Below, piece by piece: positions 1-14,400 of a DNA stretch of 64,000 bases (positions are counted from its first letter, which is position 1; each line of letters starts with the position of its first letter). A program made the position numbers and the translations under genes. The notes under the pieces were generated by a model. It saw only the letters and a list, made by a program, of their open reading frames with translations, was not told where the DNA came from and searched no databases. Source of the stretch: Theocolax elegans (taxonomy: Eukaryota; Arthropoda; Insecta; Hymenoptera; Cerocephalidae); NCBI GenBank assembly GCA_026168455.1, contig CM047425.1, forward strand, positions 94,119,580 through 94,183,579. The letters run 5' to 3'.

Positions 1-3000
1 ATTCATAGCAAGGTAAAAAAAACATTTGTCTCTCCTTGTTTCCATAAAAAAATAGCATACTTCCATTTTTGTAAAAAAAATACCTGCATGCCCGCACAGC
101 TTTTAAGAAAACGAAATCTATAACCGTTAACCACGTATTTTAGAATAAGCCGTTTACGACAGTTAAAATTTAAGGCACCTCTTCGAAGTCGTCGCGGTGC
201 CATTCAATCTAAGAGAGGCTTTTAAACAAGCGAGCCAACAGAAGCGTATAATGTCGCGGGTCTCTTTGAGCCCGACATCTACTTGGTACACCTGCCCACC
301 TTCATCGAACAGCTGCCTTCCATATAGGACGATCCCGCGAGACTCGGTGACCGTATCGTACAAAAAATCAGACACTCGCGGGAGACACAAATTCCAGGAC
401 GCTAAGAGTTTTAGCAGAAAGCTTTCGCGAGTTTGGCGGGCCCGTAACTTTGAATTTGCGGATCTCGCGCGAAAAGCCCCAAAGTGATGCGCGGATAAAA
501 GAGGGGCCGGTTGCTCGGAGCCTCGTAACTCCCTGTAAAGCGCGAACGGAAAGTGCGCGTCTCTCCTGTGTGTCGGCATCAAGAAAAAACCGGAGAAATG
601 GAAACTAATATGCAAGCAAGAGAGAATTTCCAGGGAGTTTATATACTAGGACGAACCTCCGAACGAGTACGTGTCACGAAATACGAGAACGAGTAAACAT
701 TTCGAATATTCTATAAGTAAAAAGTTTCACATTTCGCTTTTATATATATTGTTCTTTTATATTCATTATTTTGTAAAAAATATGTTTACACTTGTTTGAT
801 GCAGCGAAATATTCGCTAATACCTATTGGTCCACTCCATCGTTATAAAAATGCAAAAAATCAAAGTGATGCTCTTTTAGAGAGAGAATTCTGGTTCATAT
901 AAAAGCTACGTGCACTTTTTCATTTCTGAATCGATATATCATAGGTATTTTGAATGATCAATTCAACAAATAAATACAAAAATCCATCCCTCCTATTAAA
1001 CGTACTATATTAAATAAGTACAACTATCATTTAAAAAAACTAATCTTTCGAGTTAAACCACAACTGACAAACCCACTTTGCGGGAAAGAAAATAGTTAAA
1101 TTCCTTTTTAAAAAAATGTTCATTCTTAATCCAGTTTAAAATAAACTCATTATACGGAAAGACCGTACATCCCTAACCATCCACAGAGAGGTTCCAGCTC
1201 TCTCCCTGAGAGATCTCGTGACGAGAAAAAAAAAGTGAGACCGAGAAAACACGTTAAAAAAGGTAAGGGAGAAGGATAAAAAGAAGGTTAAAAAAAGTAT
1301 ACTAGGGGTGAAGGAAAGAAGGAAAAAACGGCAGAAGCCGGTAAGGCGCAAGCATTTCGCGGACGGTTTATGGCCCTCCCCGGGGTGGAGGTGGGCGAGC
1401 GCGTACGTACTTGTACCACCTTACGGCTTGGCGTAACACGGTTTCTGCATTCTCGTAAACTACCCGCGGAGAACGCCGGGAGGGCGCGCGAACGCTGTCA
1501 CGACACGAGCTCTTCCTTTCTCTCTCTCTCTCTCCCTCTATCTCCCTCCGTCTCTCTGACTCTCCCTGGATCAACGTGTGTGGGCATTTCGTGCTTGTAT
1601 ATACCCAGGACTCTCCCTGCTTGCTCCTGCCGGGTTGAACGTTGAATTGCGCCCGAGTGTTCGTATTGCACGTTTCACTCATTAAATGAAAATACTATCT
1701 GTCGCTTTGATTCTTTTATTTAAATTACATATTTATATTTACTATTTCAAATTATCCTTTTTTATTTTTTGGGAGTTGGAATCCAAAAGAATGCCAATTT
1801 TTAAAGGTGATGGCTTTTTAAAGAAGCGTATAGTTATCGTTCATCGTTTTCAAATTTGTCTACTTAAAATACTTAGTGCCTACTGCGAATCAAAGAAATT
1901 TCTTCTATTTCCTAGGTATGTAATTTATTTAAATATAATTCAACAAAAATATCATCAGGACAATGAATTAAATAGTTAATTTAAACTTTGCGAGCTTTTT
2001 TCATATTCAAATATACTGTACCGAAAAATTCATTTCAAAATAATGTAATTAAAAAACTTTTATGGTACACAAATTTTAAAAATTTCTATTCTATCTATTT
2101 CTAATTTCTATTCTATAGTAATTCTAAAGACATTTAAAAGCAGATTATTTTCTGATTTTTTACGATTAATACGTTTTCTTACTAATTGTTTACTCTTAGA
2201 TAAACGGTACATGTTATATTTTACGTACTATAATAGCAACTAGAATGTTTATGTTTAATAAATCATCTCTATGTAAGTTAAATAATAAATTTTTACGTAA
2301 TATTCCGTAATTTTATACTAGTGGTTATAAATCGAGTTGTAGTATAATTAAGTAATTTAGTTGATAAATTAATCAACTTATCGATGTTGAATAAATTCAA
2401 GAACAATATTGATTCTAAGTCTATGCATACAGGAATAATAAGATCTGCAGATAGGAAAATAATGAATATAGTAATGATGATGAACGTGGTTGCATGCTCG
2501 AAAATGGTATCTACACGTACGTTAATATCTCAAGCGAAATTGCCGCAGAACGCCTCGGGCCAATTAACCGTTAGCTTAATCTAATATCTAATGGCGGGAT
2601 AATCCAGTTTTCGTCGTTACAGTCGATCATTACTTGAGTTCTCCAAATTAGCTAAATCCTGATAAATGTTCATTAAGTCGAATTCTCTCTATATATGTGA
2701 CATAATAAATAGCTTATTATGAGGAGGGCCAATCCTTCGATGAACGTTAATTTATTTTCGATAATTTATGTTAATATAAGACTTACGTGTATATTCGAGA
2801 TCCTATAGTTACGTATTTTAATTAATGCGCGAATGGACATTTTAAACATTTGTATACATTCACAATTCGTTAAATTTCTTTCGTTAGTTTCGAAATCGAT
2901 AGACGTATATAAAGTCATATATTTTATATTTTACACATTCGTCAGCATTGTACATTCGCATTTCATCCTGCTATTCGTAAATCAACGAAAAATCTATATA

Positions 3001-3419
3001 TTTTTTGTTAAAGGACATACGAACCGACGTACATTTTTGTCGTTTTAACTGATATAAATATTTAAATTGTGACAACGTCAAAACTGAAAATGTACAAGTG
3101 TCAGAAGACATGTCATAACTAATGTATTACATTAAACCAATTCTTCAAAAAATTTTTCATTTTACATTGGAAAAATCACATAAAATATTAATATGTATCG
3201 CATATACTAGTAAAATGTATAAATTTATGACACGCGTATTCTAAGGAGTAAAGTAAAAATTAATCGTTAGGACAGATTAGTTGAATGTGATGCAACAGAT
3301 GTAATAAAAATGTTTCATTACGTATATAACACAAAGTACATCCAGTGATTAAGAAACTCATCGACAAGAAATCAATATTCCAGAGGTATAAGTATAAACA
3401 GGAGATCGGGCAGATTGTC
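1..3419. other. AT-rich intergenic DNA with two GC-rich islands
   Basis: No gene recognised. Two islands of higher GC and CpG stand out, at about 160..660 and 1136..1680; the second includes a CT-rich run at 1512..1567. Both strands of the first island stay open for 90 to 150 codons, but the predicted peptides have no recognisable domain and the openness is explained by the low stop-codon density of GC-rich DNA. The remainder is AT-rich with scattered A and T runs and frequent stops in all frames. Confidence 0.5.
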
Positions 3420-5170
3420 AGCGAGCCCGCATGACCAACTCTGGTATATAGATGTAAAACCGCACGGTAGCCACGCAAACTGCCGCAGCGGTCGCGTTAT
3501 AAGGGAGCTTCTCTCTCTCTAATACGTGCGAGGTTTGCGCATTCGTATACGAGAGCATGAGCGAGCGAGCGAGCGAGCGCCCGTTGCACCGAGCGCGTCG
3601 TTGCGGAAAGCCCGCGGGCGATAAGCGCGCACCGGCGCGTTACACTAATGTCCCCGCACGTGCCCGACAATATAATAGGGAACCCCCAAGACAACTAATA
3701 CGGCCACGGACCGCTTTCGTCGTATTGACCGCAAACACGACCGTTTCCGTCCAACGTGTGTGTGTGTGTGTGCGGGTGGGTGGACCGCGGCTCCATGCGC
3801 GTTACCTGCATGCTACTGCCTTTCCCTATCTACTGGTCTCCGCGACCGCACGACTGCGCTTATAATCTACATGCTACGAGTTAAGTAAGTTATATACGCA
3901 TCCTAATAGCTTATCTCGACTGCGGAATTAAAAATGTGTCGGTGGTAATACGACTCCCGGGATTTAATAACGTTATTCGCTAATTAAAATAGTCGTTATA
4001 TCATGGTTACAAAAAAACTATGTGTACTCGGGGTAATTTTATGTGCGTCGTTACAAATATATACGTTGCTATTTACGTGCTCCTTCAATTTAACATTAGT
4101 ATATCACATCGATATATTTGGTAATATCGATTCGTCACGTAAAGTTGTTTGCGCAAACAGTCGTAATTGTAAAATTCACGAAATATCAGTAAACAATAAA
4201 TAATGAATCGACCGAGTACAAATTCGCAACACTGTAATTCCAAATATAAGTAACCGTTTACTAATTTATTAGAATTTGGATTTAACGGTTAGAGCGGATC
4301 GCATGTAACAATGAAGAAGCTCTTAAAAACTGATAAAAGCAAAACAAAGAAAAGTGAAAATAGCTCGGTGCGTGACGTAAAAGAAATTGAAGAGGAAACG
4401 GAACGCGATCGATGGAGCATTGTATAGGGTTGGTACCGTATCCACCCCTGCAATAAATGGCCGAGCGCATTAAAAGAGGGAATAAAAGAGGAAATCAAAG
4501 CGTCCGGCCTCGTAAAGATCCACGCGGCGAAAATAACTACGTGTACGTGTGTGCATGTGTGTGTATATATATATATATATATACATATATTCACGTATAC
4601 ACCTTGGGGAAGCCGCAGTAAAAGACAGAAAGCACACATAGGACGAACGAATTTCACCGGTGTGTGGCCGGAATACATCCGCGGCAGACAATCTGTATAC
4701 CGAGGCCTTTGCGCAACACGATCTTTGCGTGGCGCAGTAAATCAACCTCCTCCGAACTCTCGCACCCCCAGCGCATTTCTGCCTTTTATCTCCTCTCTAT
4801 ATGAGCGCTCTTCCTCTCTCTCTCTCTCTCTCTCTCCCTCTCTCCTGGTTGAGTAAAGAGACCGCGCCTACCGTGTTCGCCTCTATATCTCGGGGTTTTC
4901 GGGACCGACGAGCTGTGCATCGTCCGCGCGGGTGCACACAACGCCAAACAATGAGCGCTCTCGGTGACGAAGGCATTGTCGAGTTTACGCCCCGCGGACT
5001 TCTCGCAGTTTCAAACAGGCGCACAAGGACGCGCAAGAGCTCACGCCATTACGGAACGGACCCCATCAATTACACGGGAAATTGCGCCCTCGCGTTATTT
5101 ATATGCCCGTGTGTTACCCGTTCTACATATATTTATATATACACATATATCCTCCTGTACTTTTAGATAA
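3420..5170. other. GC/CpG-rich islands with microsatellites
   Basis: Two islands (about 3420..3880 and 4440..5160) separated by AT-rich DNA. They contain a GAGC tetranucleotide run near 3556..3580, a GT run at 3756..3772, a GT/TA run at 4541..4590 and a CT run at 4811..4845. No coding gene is supported. The short open frame 4003..4203 between the islands begins with a hydrophobic, signal-peptide-like stretch but matches no known family. The islands may be regulatory; this is inference. Confidence 0.45.
4811..4845. repeat. CT/GA microsatellite
   Basis: A nearly pure CT dinucleotide run inside a GC-rich island. GA/CT runs can be bound by GAGA-type factors in insects, but nothing here shows function. 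Confidence 0.8.
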
Positions 5171-7190
5171 CTCTCAACTTACTCTCATTACCTTTTTCCT
5201 CATTCATTTCTTCTAATTATTTAATTATTTAATACTTTGTCATTTTCACACGTCCAACCTGTCTGATATTCGATATTTCAATATATATTTTGATTTTATT
5301 AAGACGTCTACCTGTCACTCGTCACTCTTTTGTACTGTTGATTGACTTCAACAACTCGACGGTATTTCAAGTATTATAAATTAGTTTAATTATTATAGTT
5401 AAAAGTAGAGCTATGTCTCGTTGCAAGCTAAAGTAATTCTGTATCAAGCTAATTTTTATAAAAGATTTAAATATCCGAGTAATGACAGAACGATATATAA
5501 TTAGAAACAAAATTAATTAAGAAAATATTTTTTTTCATTTTTAATGTTGATTTAAGTAACCATTACCAACGAAAAATGGTATATAATACTTTACAATACG
5601 TGTTTGAGAATTATTCCTATGCAGTTACTACACAGCGCACGATTATCCAGTGAGGAAGTTCATCTTAAATTGATCAAGTTTGAGTAATTCCATTGGTAAA
5701 ATGCCAACTAGCATTGCGACTATAAAAACATCGACCAAGACTTTTCCTCAATAAAGATATTTCCGAAACATTGCAAATGATAATAAATGATTACGATGAA
5801 TTATTTATCAGTTTATTGAGTTTACGTCCCGGATATTTACTTCTCATTAATATATTAAGAGAATTAACTTCGATGTACGTGTCATTTTTAATTTATATTA
5901 ATCAACTTTACAATTCCGATGAAAACTGCAAATCAGTTTATTATTGATTATACACATACAGTATATAAGGTCATAATAACATGCACTTATTTTTACGAAT
6001 ACAATTAATTTTAATTACGTCGAATTGTCTGGGTTATAAAATTGAACTCTGTTTATATTATTCATTTTACGCATACAGAATATCATACAGTGTAAGAATG
6101 AATAAATATCGCATTAATTGTTCTTATTTTCATTACACTCCACGGTTTTGATATAATTTAAAATAAATATGGAAATGTGAATTATAATATTTTATATCAA
6201 ATAATGTAAACGCATCACCATTCTCTCAAATGCATCGGTGCATACCGCGTCTTCCTCTATTCAAACAACAGTTACAAAATCTCAAGACCATTTAATCGAC
6301 CAACCATTCAATCATATACGAGATTCTCAACATTACCTATATCTAGTCCTTTACATCCAACCGTACGCTATTTTAATATTTAGCGTTACGTAATTAAGTG
6401 TATATGGAACATGTTTCTGACTCTTCTCACTCTCCTTTCTCTCTCTAGAAACAAACACTACATTGAAGTATACCGACAAAGGTATACCACAAATAACATT
6501 TTGCACCAAGTTGCATTCCCTCGAATGTAAGTATTTACGTGCCCGCTCGCGCCCACAGACAAGAGACTTGGGGTGATCTATGCACTACCGCGTGTAAGTG
6601 ACTCGGACGACGAACCAAGCGCATTCTTATACGCTTGCATCACTCCCACTCTCTCTCTCTCTATTTGGCATCTGCACGCTTTCCTGGATTAGATATATAT
6701 CAATAGCTGTACTCACACTTAGGTATATCGGGTACGCACAATGGAGATTCTGAGTTAATGCTCACTGGCCTTTAATTTCAAAGATTTACGGTAGGCACAA
6801 AGACCTTATAAATATCGAAAAGCGGTTGTTTATATATATATATATATAACACGTTCATCTTTAGGGGATTTCTTTTATTCTTTTCTCGCCTCCGCGTATA
6901 GGGGTGTACTTTTCGGCGTTTAAACCTCGTTGGAATGGCTGTAATTTATACGCGGGGAGTGAATCCTTAGCCCTGCTTTCGTTTTAAATATTTTATGTCG
7001 GTTTATGGCTTTGCATTAAGGAACGACACATTTTCTCCTCCGTAGTGGATGGGAACTTTTTTTCTTCCTTGCTTGATTACCTTACTATATACATCGATTC
7101 ACGTGACACGTACATCTTTTAATCTCTGTCGTGTGAATGTATATTTACTTTTATTTTAATAAGATCATGCTGCCTTTTTTATTTTAATTA
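5171..7190. other. AT-rich intergenic DNA, one small island
   Basis: No gene seen. The DNA is AT-rich with dense stops in all frames. A modest GC-rich patch at about 6540..6720 carries a short CT run, and a TA run lies near 6830..6848. Confidence 0.5.
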
Positions 7191-7420
7191 CACTGAGAAA
7201 ATTTTTTTAGTAAAAATTACTATTTTAATGGTAAAAGGAGGACATACTTACACCTATATAAAAATTGCTATTAATAATGATGAAAATTGCCACCATTTTG
7301 GAAAAATTACCATTATTAATGGCAATTTTTACCATTATTAATAGCAATTTTTATAATTGTACAAATCTGTCTACCTTTTACCATTAAAATAGTAACTTTA
7401 CTAGCAAATTTTTATAAGTA
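7191..7420. mobile_element. Foldback (MITE-like) element with long inverted arms
   Basis: The two halves are near-perfect inverted copies. The left arm at about 7210..7292 is mirrored at about 7320..7401: outer block 7210..7237 pairs with 7375..7401, and inner block 7261..7292 pairs with 7320..7351. About 27 nt of loop separate them. There is no coding capacity. This architecture fits a short non-autonomous DNA transposon or foldback element. The outermost bases start CACTGAGAAA on the left, but the terminal repeat decays there and I cannot identify a clean target-site duplication, so the superfamily is unassigned. Confidence 0.6.
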
Positions 7421-8670
7421 TTAGAAAAGGGTGGTTAATTTAGTTTACAATATTTTGATATTTAAAACATATGTGTGTGCGTGTGTGGTCGGTACAGATA
7501 GAAATTTACGTAGCTTAAACTGACACTTAATAATTTTAACATCCGTTAGTACATTTAAGACAATAGGATTGTTTTAGGGATGGTTACAAAACTTTTGAGG
7601 GCTTTATTCAATCTAATAGGAATTGTAATTTATGTTCGAAATGGTCCTCGTGATCCGAAAATAGTGAGAATAACCTTAAATATCACGGAAGGAAATATAA
7701 AATATCAAGTGCAAAGGGCACTTAAGGATGACTGAAAACTATAGAGGAAGAGGAATACATCGCATCGTAGACGGCGCATCTCCTGTAACGAAACTCAAGT
7801 AACGGAAGTATGTGCGGTGTTTCGGGAGGGAGTCCAAGTCTTGAGGGATCGACAAGAGAACGTCCGCATAAGACACAACACGTCGGTATATATACGTGGG
7901 AGGTATATACCCTACAATCCCGCAAGACACGTCGAAGAAGCCTGCGCGACACGAAATATGTCGCGACAGCTGTCGTTTCCACGTGAAAACTCCCACCTAC
8001 TCGTCTTACACATGATATATACACGCACACACACGCAGAGTTACATACACACACATAGGAGAAACTCGCGAGCAAAAATACGCACACGTCAGGGACTCTC
8101 GCAACTGACTGGCGATAAATAACATTCGCCTGCGCGAGGGTTGGAAAAAAAACGAAAGAGGCACACACACATTCGTGACTGTGGGCGCGGATCGAGGATT
8201 AGTCTGTAGTACCCACGCGCCAAGTATACGTTAATCGCGTTGTTTACGCTTCGGAGCTGATTGGTGACGGACCGCCAAAGGGGATTAGACGTGTGCGAGG
8301 TCGACGAAAAATAAGAGCTTGCGATGCGTGAGCTTTTCGGTTGACGTACATCGGTATATGTGTGTGTGTGTGTGTATATATATGCATACATATATACATA
8401 TATACATTTGGGCTTTTGGGAACGAGGTGGCCTCTCATCAATTTTCTGAATTGTTTGGAGAGAATGTGGAAACTGAGGTTCCTTGTTGCTATTACATTTT
8501 CACTAAGAGTTATGTATTTATTTAGGGATTCTTTGACGTTTCCTGTAGTGATTTCAGTGGAGGTAATATCTACACTGCGAGATTATTGTCACGAGTGTTT
8601 ACTTAAAATGTGTAAACGTTACAATTATATGCAGTTTTAGTATCCCTATATTACGTTACTTTCGCTGTAG

Positions 8671-8672
<2 letters not shown>

Positions 8673-8711
<39 letters not shown>
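8673..8711. repeat. TA microsatellite, about 19 units
   Basis: A pure TA dinucleotide run of about 39 bp, one of the longest uninterrupted ones in the window. Confidence 0.9.
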
Positions 8712-8713
<2 letters not shown>

Positions 8714-9880
8714 GCGCTTAATAATTCAATTACACGAATTCATCAAAATACCCATTCGCGTAAAGTTGAGTCATCTTTCTTTCAAAGAAGCCCGAAATAC
8801 ATTACGTTTAGTCCAGCTGTTCTCAACGAACCGGTAAACGTGCACAAAGAAAAACAAATTCGCAACACAAATAGAGAGCCAGCTTTTTAAGCAAAGATGT
8901 AAAAAGTATTTACATATATATATAGGTATATAGCTATATATGTATTTCTCAATTTGTAAATTATAAGTACAAATTTTCCATTCTGGTCAATATTTATTTA
9001 AAAAATATAAAATATTACAATAGGAACGTTTTTTTTCTGTATAGGTATATACGTACAAAAGGTCCCTGAAAAAAATCGCCAACGCAACACCGCAATGCCC
9101 ATATAACGTACCGCGCGAAATTTAAAGTCAAACAAACGCACCTTGAGCGAGTATCAACACCAACGCAAACGGTGTCGTATATATTCCTATAGAGGATATA
9201 ACCGCGGGAAAATCGAGACGGATATCAATGAACAAATATTAGCAACAAAGCAAAGATAAATTTATGACCATACTCGGCCGAACAAACACGCACAATGAGA
9301 ACTCGTACCTATATACGCGCGTATATGTGTATCTATATATATATATATATTACACGATCCCCGATATCGTAAATCACTCAAGGTCATTATCGTCACGTTT
9401 TAGCCGAGAACAGAATGACTTTATGTAGTGCGGTGTCTCATTGTCTTGGTATAGGTTTCTCTACCCTCCCCCCCAAACTCCTCATTCCATCCCCCTCGAT
9501 GGTATATACACAACCTAGGAGAGCACGCGGCAAGGCACTTTCGCATCGGGTGATAAATATTTCCGAGGGTTAACCGACAGGGCGCTCTATAGATTACATC
9601 CCCCCCCCTCTCTCTCTCTCTCTCTCGCGCGCTGTCTCTGTCTCTCCTCTTCTCACCCCTCGCTCTCCTTGGCTAATAAATACGTTATTGTCTGCGGTAC
9701 AGTGATCCACGGTACTCGTGTGCCATACCTAATCCTCGATAGAACGCCCTGTATATATATATACGTTCGTGCGTGTCTATGTACGGGTATATCGGAATCT
9801 ATATATTATATACACACGAACGTACGTATACGTTATATACACACTGTGAGAGCAGAGTGTCAGGATTGCCGAAAAGGGTA

Positions 9881-9888
9881 TGACGTCA
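9881..9888. promoter_or_regulatory. Consensus CRE palindrome TGACGTCA
   Basis: The full palindromic CREB/ATF recognition site TGACGTCA lies at the edge of a GC-rich island, about 12 kb upstream of the noc start codon. A single 8-mer can occur by chance in 64 kb, so its function is unproven. Confidence 0.35.
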
Positions 9889-11460
9889 TTTAGTAATGTT
9901 GACTTATGGCTTCTTCATTTATGCGCTTATCGGGACCCCAGCGAAAATTGTTTCTGTATACGGGAAAATCTAATCGCAGATACTCCCTCTCGTTCTAACT
10001 CGCTTATTCATTGGGGAAGTAATAAAAATGTCATCAAATGTTATAAAAATTAATTATGTATATCGTTTATTTGGTGTATATATATATATATATAGTTTTA
10101 CCATATCTCTATATAATCAGGAAATATACATTTTATTATATCCATTTCAGACTAAAATTGCAGTTTATTAAATACATTTTGCTCGTATTTTATAACCAAA
10201 TTACATATTTTTTTCACACAATTGTTCAATTTATAATATAAGTACTGGTAAACAAAATTCAAAATAAAAATTTTATCCGCCACTTATAAAAAAAACTATT
10301 TTGTAAATTATACGTTTCATTATTTCTATTTTAAATGCAATTTAAATAGCTGGTTCAACAGAGAATAAACAGGGACTATTTATTAAAAATTTATTTTTCA
10401 ATTAAAAATAAAAGCGTTCATTTAATATTTTGATTAAAAACTTGTATGAAATTTTTTTGTCTAATTAATATTAAAAAAGTTAAAAATATTTCGTGTAATT
10501 CCAACATACTATACGAATGCATATTTATCCTGATATGTACAATAAATGCATAAGTATGTATGTAAATATAAAGCACAAAATATTGGTACTATATGAATAA
10601 ATATATTATTATGATAAAGTAAGCTTTTTTTATAGTAAGAGCACTTATAAAACGTTTTTTTCGAAAATCTGGTAATTTGGCCAAAAAATTCGCAAGTAAG
10701 AGTCAAAAAATGGTTTTATCTCATTTCAAAAAGCTAATTTTCTATTAGGATGGTACTTAAATTTTTGACTATCCATTCCTCTTGATATTCACAGTAACCA
10801 TTATTACAAATATATGTTAAATACTGTTTAATTACCTAGAAGATAATATAAATATATTCTAATTTCCAAAAATTATCAACTATATAATCTATGGTCTCAT
10901 TAAACAGAAATAAATGTAGACAACTCACGCTTATACATGACAAATAAAATCGTCAACTTAAACCTAACTCGAATAAATCGAAATTTATGAAGAAAAACAA
11001 ATAAACCGTGTAGATAAAACAGAATTTCGTTAACTTCCAATTTATATGTAGGTGTACCATTGGTTTTTTCTTTGAAAAGCCTCCCGATAAAGCGTCACTT
11101 CTTATCCTCAGAGGCGTTGCAAGGTCTTTCAACCACGCAACTGGCGAGACACACGTACGTATCAGGCCAAAATAATCGTCGTATATACACACATACATAT
11201 ATATATATGGTGTTGTGCATCGAGGGGTGTCAGCCGTATATACTAGTTACAAGTAACCGACTGCGTGAGACTGTCCAATAAATCTTTCAAAAGCGCTTTT
11301 ATATACACGAGATCGGGCTTATAGAGTACCAGAGCAGTTATTACCTCGAGGGCGATAGCGATAATGTTCGCACGAACCTCTATCTTTACCAATCGGATCT
11401 ACAGCGGGGCACTAGCTGCCGCGATAATTCTAATCGATCAATTGCACTGGGCTCAAAGTG

Positions 11461-14400
11461 AGCTAAGGTATATAATAAACTTATGCGATGGTATACAACT
11501 TTGAAAGTGTGGTCGAGTTGTTGCGTGATACTACTTTTCGCTCTCCACCAATCGGCAATTTTATTATTTACTCGCTTGTAAAGTGTACTAATTATTTGCG
11601 TTAGATTGAAATTTATTTACACGTCTATGGGTCTTCTATACAAAAATAATTATTTATATCGTGTTTATTTCTATTACATATATAGAATTAATAAACAGTA
11701 GTAACAATATTCCACTGATTAATTTAGCTAATAATAATATATTAATTGCATATTTAAAAAAATATAAAAATTTCAATATGAATCTTCAGTGTAAAGCACT
11801 CTTTAATTTTTAATCCGAAATCTCCATAAGTATCGGAAAGTTATACAGTGTCCCCGCGAGAGAAAGTCATTCGTCCATTATTGCGTTTACGAAAATATTA
11901 CTGTTTTTGACAGGCAGCTGAATGATGAACGAGTCCAAAGAATAAAAGTGCAGCTAATTTTTTCTCAGAAAAAAGGTAGCGCGTAGTGGTAGTTTGAGGG
12001 GAAGGGGGGTGGGGTGGGAGTGGTAAAGAACATTAATTTCGTGTCCGTTTTTATACTCGAGACATAAGTCAGTGCCCGGTTCTCCGAGGCTGCCATAAAA
12101 CGCATTAACCAAGATTCATCTTGGTTCAGCTTTTATTGACACGCGTGTCAAAATGTACGCGTAACGACCCTCGACATTGTACGCGCAAGTCTCGCTCTCC
12201 TGTCGTTTTTCACGAGCACCGCTGCCGCGTGCATATGCCCTCGTATATCCGACGATATGCTACGTATATACACGCACTCGATATGGTATCCCACCCTCTC
12301 TCTCTCTCTCTCTCTTTCTCTCCTTGCTTTACGATCGAAATTCATATAAATCCATTTATCACTCGCGTTGATACATATACAGAGCGGTGCACCCAACGAC
12401 ATTTAACGCGAGCGTATCATCCTATATCCTCTCGCAATATTTTTTTACATCTCTTGTCGATTACTTCTTTTTTTTTTACTTCTCTTCTTCGCTTTACATA
12501 TAGTCGTTCTGTCTCACTCTTTTTATCGTGTAATCTTTTTCAAAGATATATTGTACGAGGATGCGCGCGTTATAAATCGAGATGATTTAGGGAATCCTAT
12601 TTTTGCAAACTCAAGAAAAGTGTACCGATGCGGTATTTTTGGCAATGTGCTTTTTGAATGTCCTACTCAAGACTTTTATTGTGTGTGGCTATAAAATATT
12701 TTTATTCATTACAATCTAGTGACTGATGTGGTGTCGTATAATTATTGCGATTACGTTTTTAAACTGTCTATTAATAATCCTATCTTATTTATAAATATAC
12801 CTATACTGAATCAATTTTAATTGAGAATACAAAGAAATTCATTTTAATTCGTTTTAACAATTATTAATTAGTAATTTATTAATAAAAACTGGAACAGCAA
12901 CTTATTACAAAGTATATATAGAGTCGAGTAATAAGGGTTTAATATAACCAATTACATATTTCTTCTCTGGCCATTTTAGTACGATATATCACTTTCAGCA
13001 ATATCACCTTTTGGGCTTTAACTCTCATTTATACACGAATGCAACTCGGTTACAACATATATATAATATATACACACACGTAACCAATACGAGCGGAGTC
13101 ACGAGGCTGCGCAACTCGCGACATATGTATAGATTTTCATCCGACAACTGCCGAAACGATCCTGACGATGGAAATCCCCGTGCAGAATATTTTTAATAAT
13201 TGCTCCTCGTAAAATTTCGAATCCCCCCCCCTCTCTCTCTCTCTCTCACTCCCTCCCCCAGCTATCTATATTTCTCTCTCTAGCTTTCACTGCCTCTTTC
13301 TCTCTCAACTTCTCCCCACACGCAACAGCTCGTTGGACAAACGGCTGTTGTGTGCGGACACCCGGGAAATATAATTTAAGAGGGTAGGAGAGGGTGGGGA
13401 GGAAAAACAATAAAAGAGCCGCCGTGTGCAACCCACGCGATTCCTCTCTCTCTCTCTCTCCGAGTGCCAGACTTTTTTTTCGCAAATTCAAATTTATAGG
13501 AAAGGCAGTTACGCTCACCACCGCCCGACCGAAAAAAGCCATTTGACACCAATTGCTATTTGAAATCGAGACATTTTTTTCGATTGTTTATGGTTGCGTG
13601 TAAATATTTTTTTTTTCTTTCAATTCTTGTTGTGTCGCGTAAACGTCGGCGTGTGCGTGGGAATCATTTTTTTAGATCGCCATGTGAATGATAGCAAAAG
13701 AAGCACTTATTTGTAGAAGGTATAATAAATGTTTTCAATGTACTAATTACAATATGCATATTTCAATAATTGAACAAAATGTAATAATACTCGACTAGAA
13801 ATCGTTTTTCATTCAATAAGTTTTTAATAGATTGTTTTATTAGAATGGGCGAAAAATATGCTCATTATTCCTTTCAATGAAATGTTTTTTATCACATTTC
13901 CTAAATATTTATTTGAGTAAAATACAAATTTTGTCATGTTTTGAGCAATTTCACATTTTGTAAACGTAGATTAAGTTTCACTTTAGATTTGATCTATGCT
14001 TCCAAATGTTTTTAAAAATAGGTACGGTAAAAATGTAATAAAATCGCATTTCTCTTCGTAATTACTGCATGTAGATTCTACAAACTATAGAAAATTTTAA
14101 ATTTACTATTCTTGCGATGTTAGAAATGTGAATGTTTTCAGGTTTGATCTCTTCATCAAATGTTAAAGAAACCACCACGAGTCAACTTAACGTGAAATCG
14201 GTAATTGGTGAAATAGAATTGAATAATACCGTCCTATGTGATTTTACGTATTGTTTTTTATGCATAAATGTAATAAATATACATATCAATTTCGTGGTAT
14301 AGAAGTACGGTATTTACTTCTGTTATTATTTTTTTTCAGTGAAAAAATTATTAGAATTTTTACAACGTGAATGTAACTTATATTTACGTATTTGTGTATT

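Larger units (their letters stand above)
7421..11460. other. Island-bearing intergenic DNA without a recognised gene
   Basis: GC/CpG-rich islands lie at about 7700..8480, 9100..9960 and 11060..11460, with AT-rich DNA between. They hold CA/GT and TA microsatellites (8017..8065, 8357..8405, 9332..9350), a poly-C plus CT run at about 9600..9630 and a consensus CRE palindrome at 9881..9888. Open frames of up to about 150 codons in the 7.7 to 8.2 kb island exist on both strands and are rich in residues encoded by CA/GT repeats, so they are not accepted as genes. Confidence 0.45.

Noticed and set aside
163..615. 150-codon minus-strand frame and the overlapping 96-codon plus-strand frame
   Set aside because: Both strands are open over the same GC-rich island, no domain or splice partner is seen, and the composition alone explains low stop density.
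12121..12585. 154-codon plus-strand frame
   Set aside because: It is dominated by Ser/Leu/Phe from CT and T-rich tracts, with no family resemblance.
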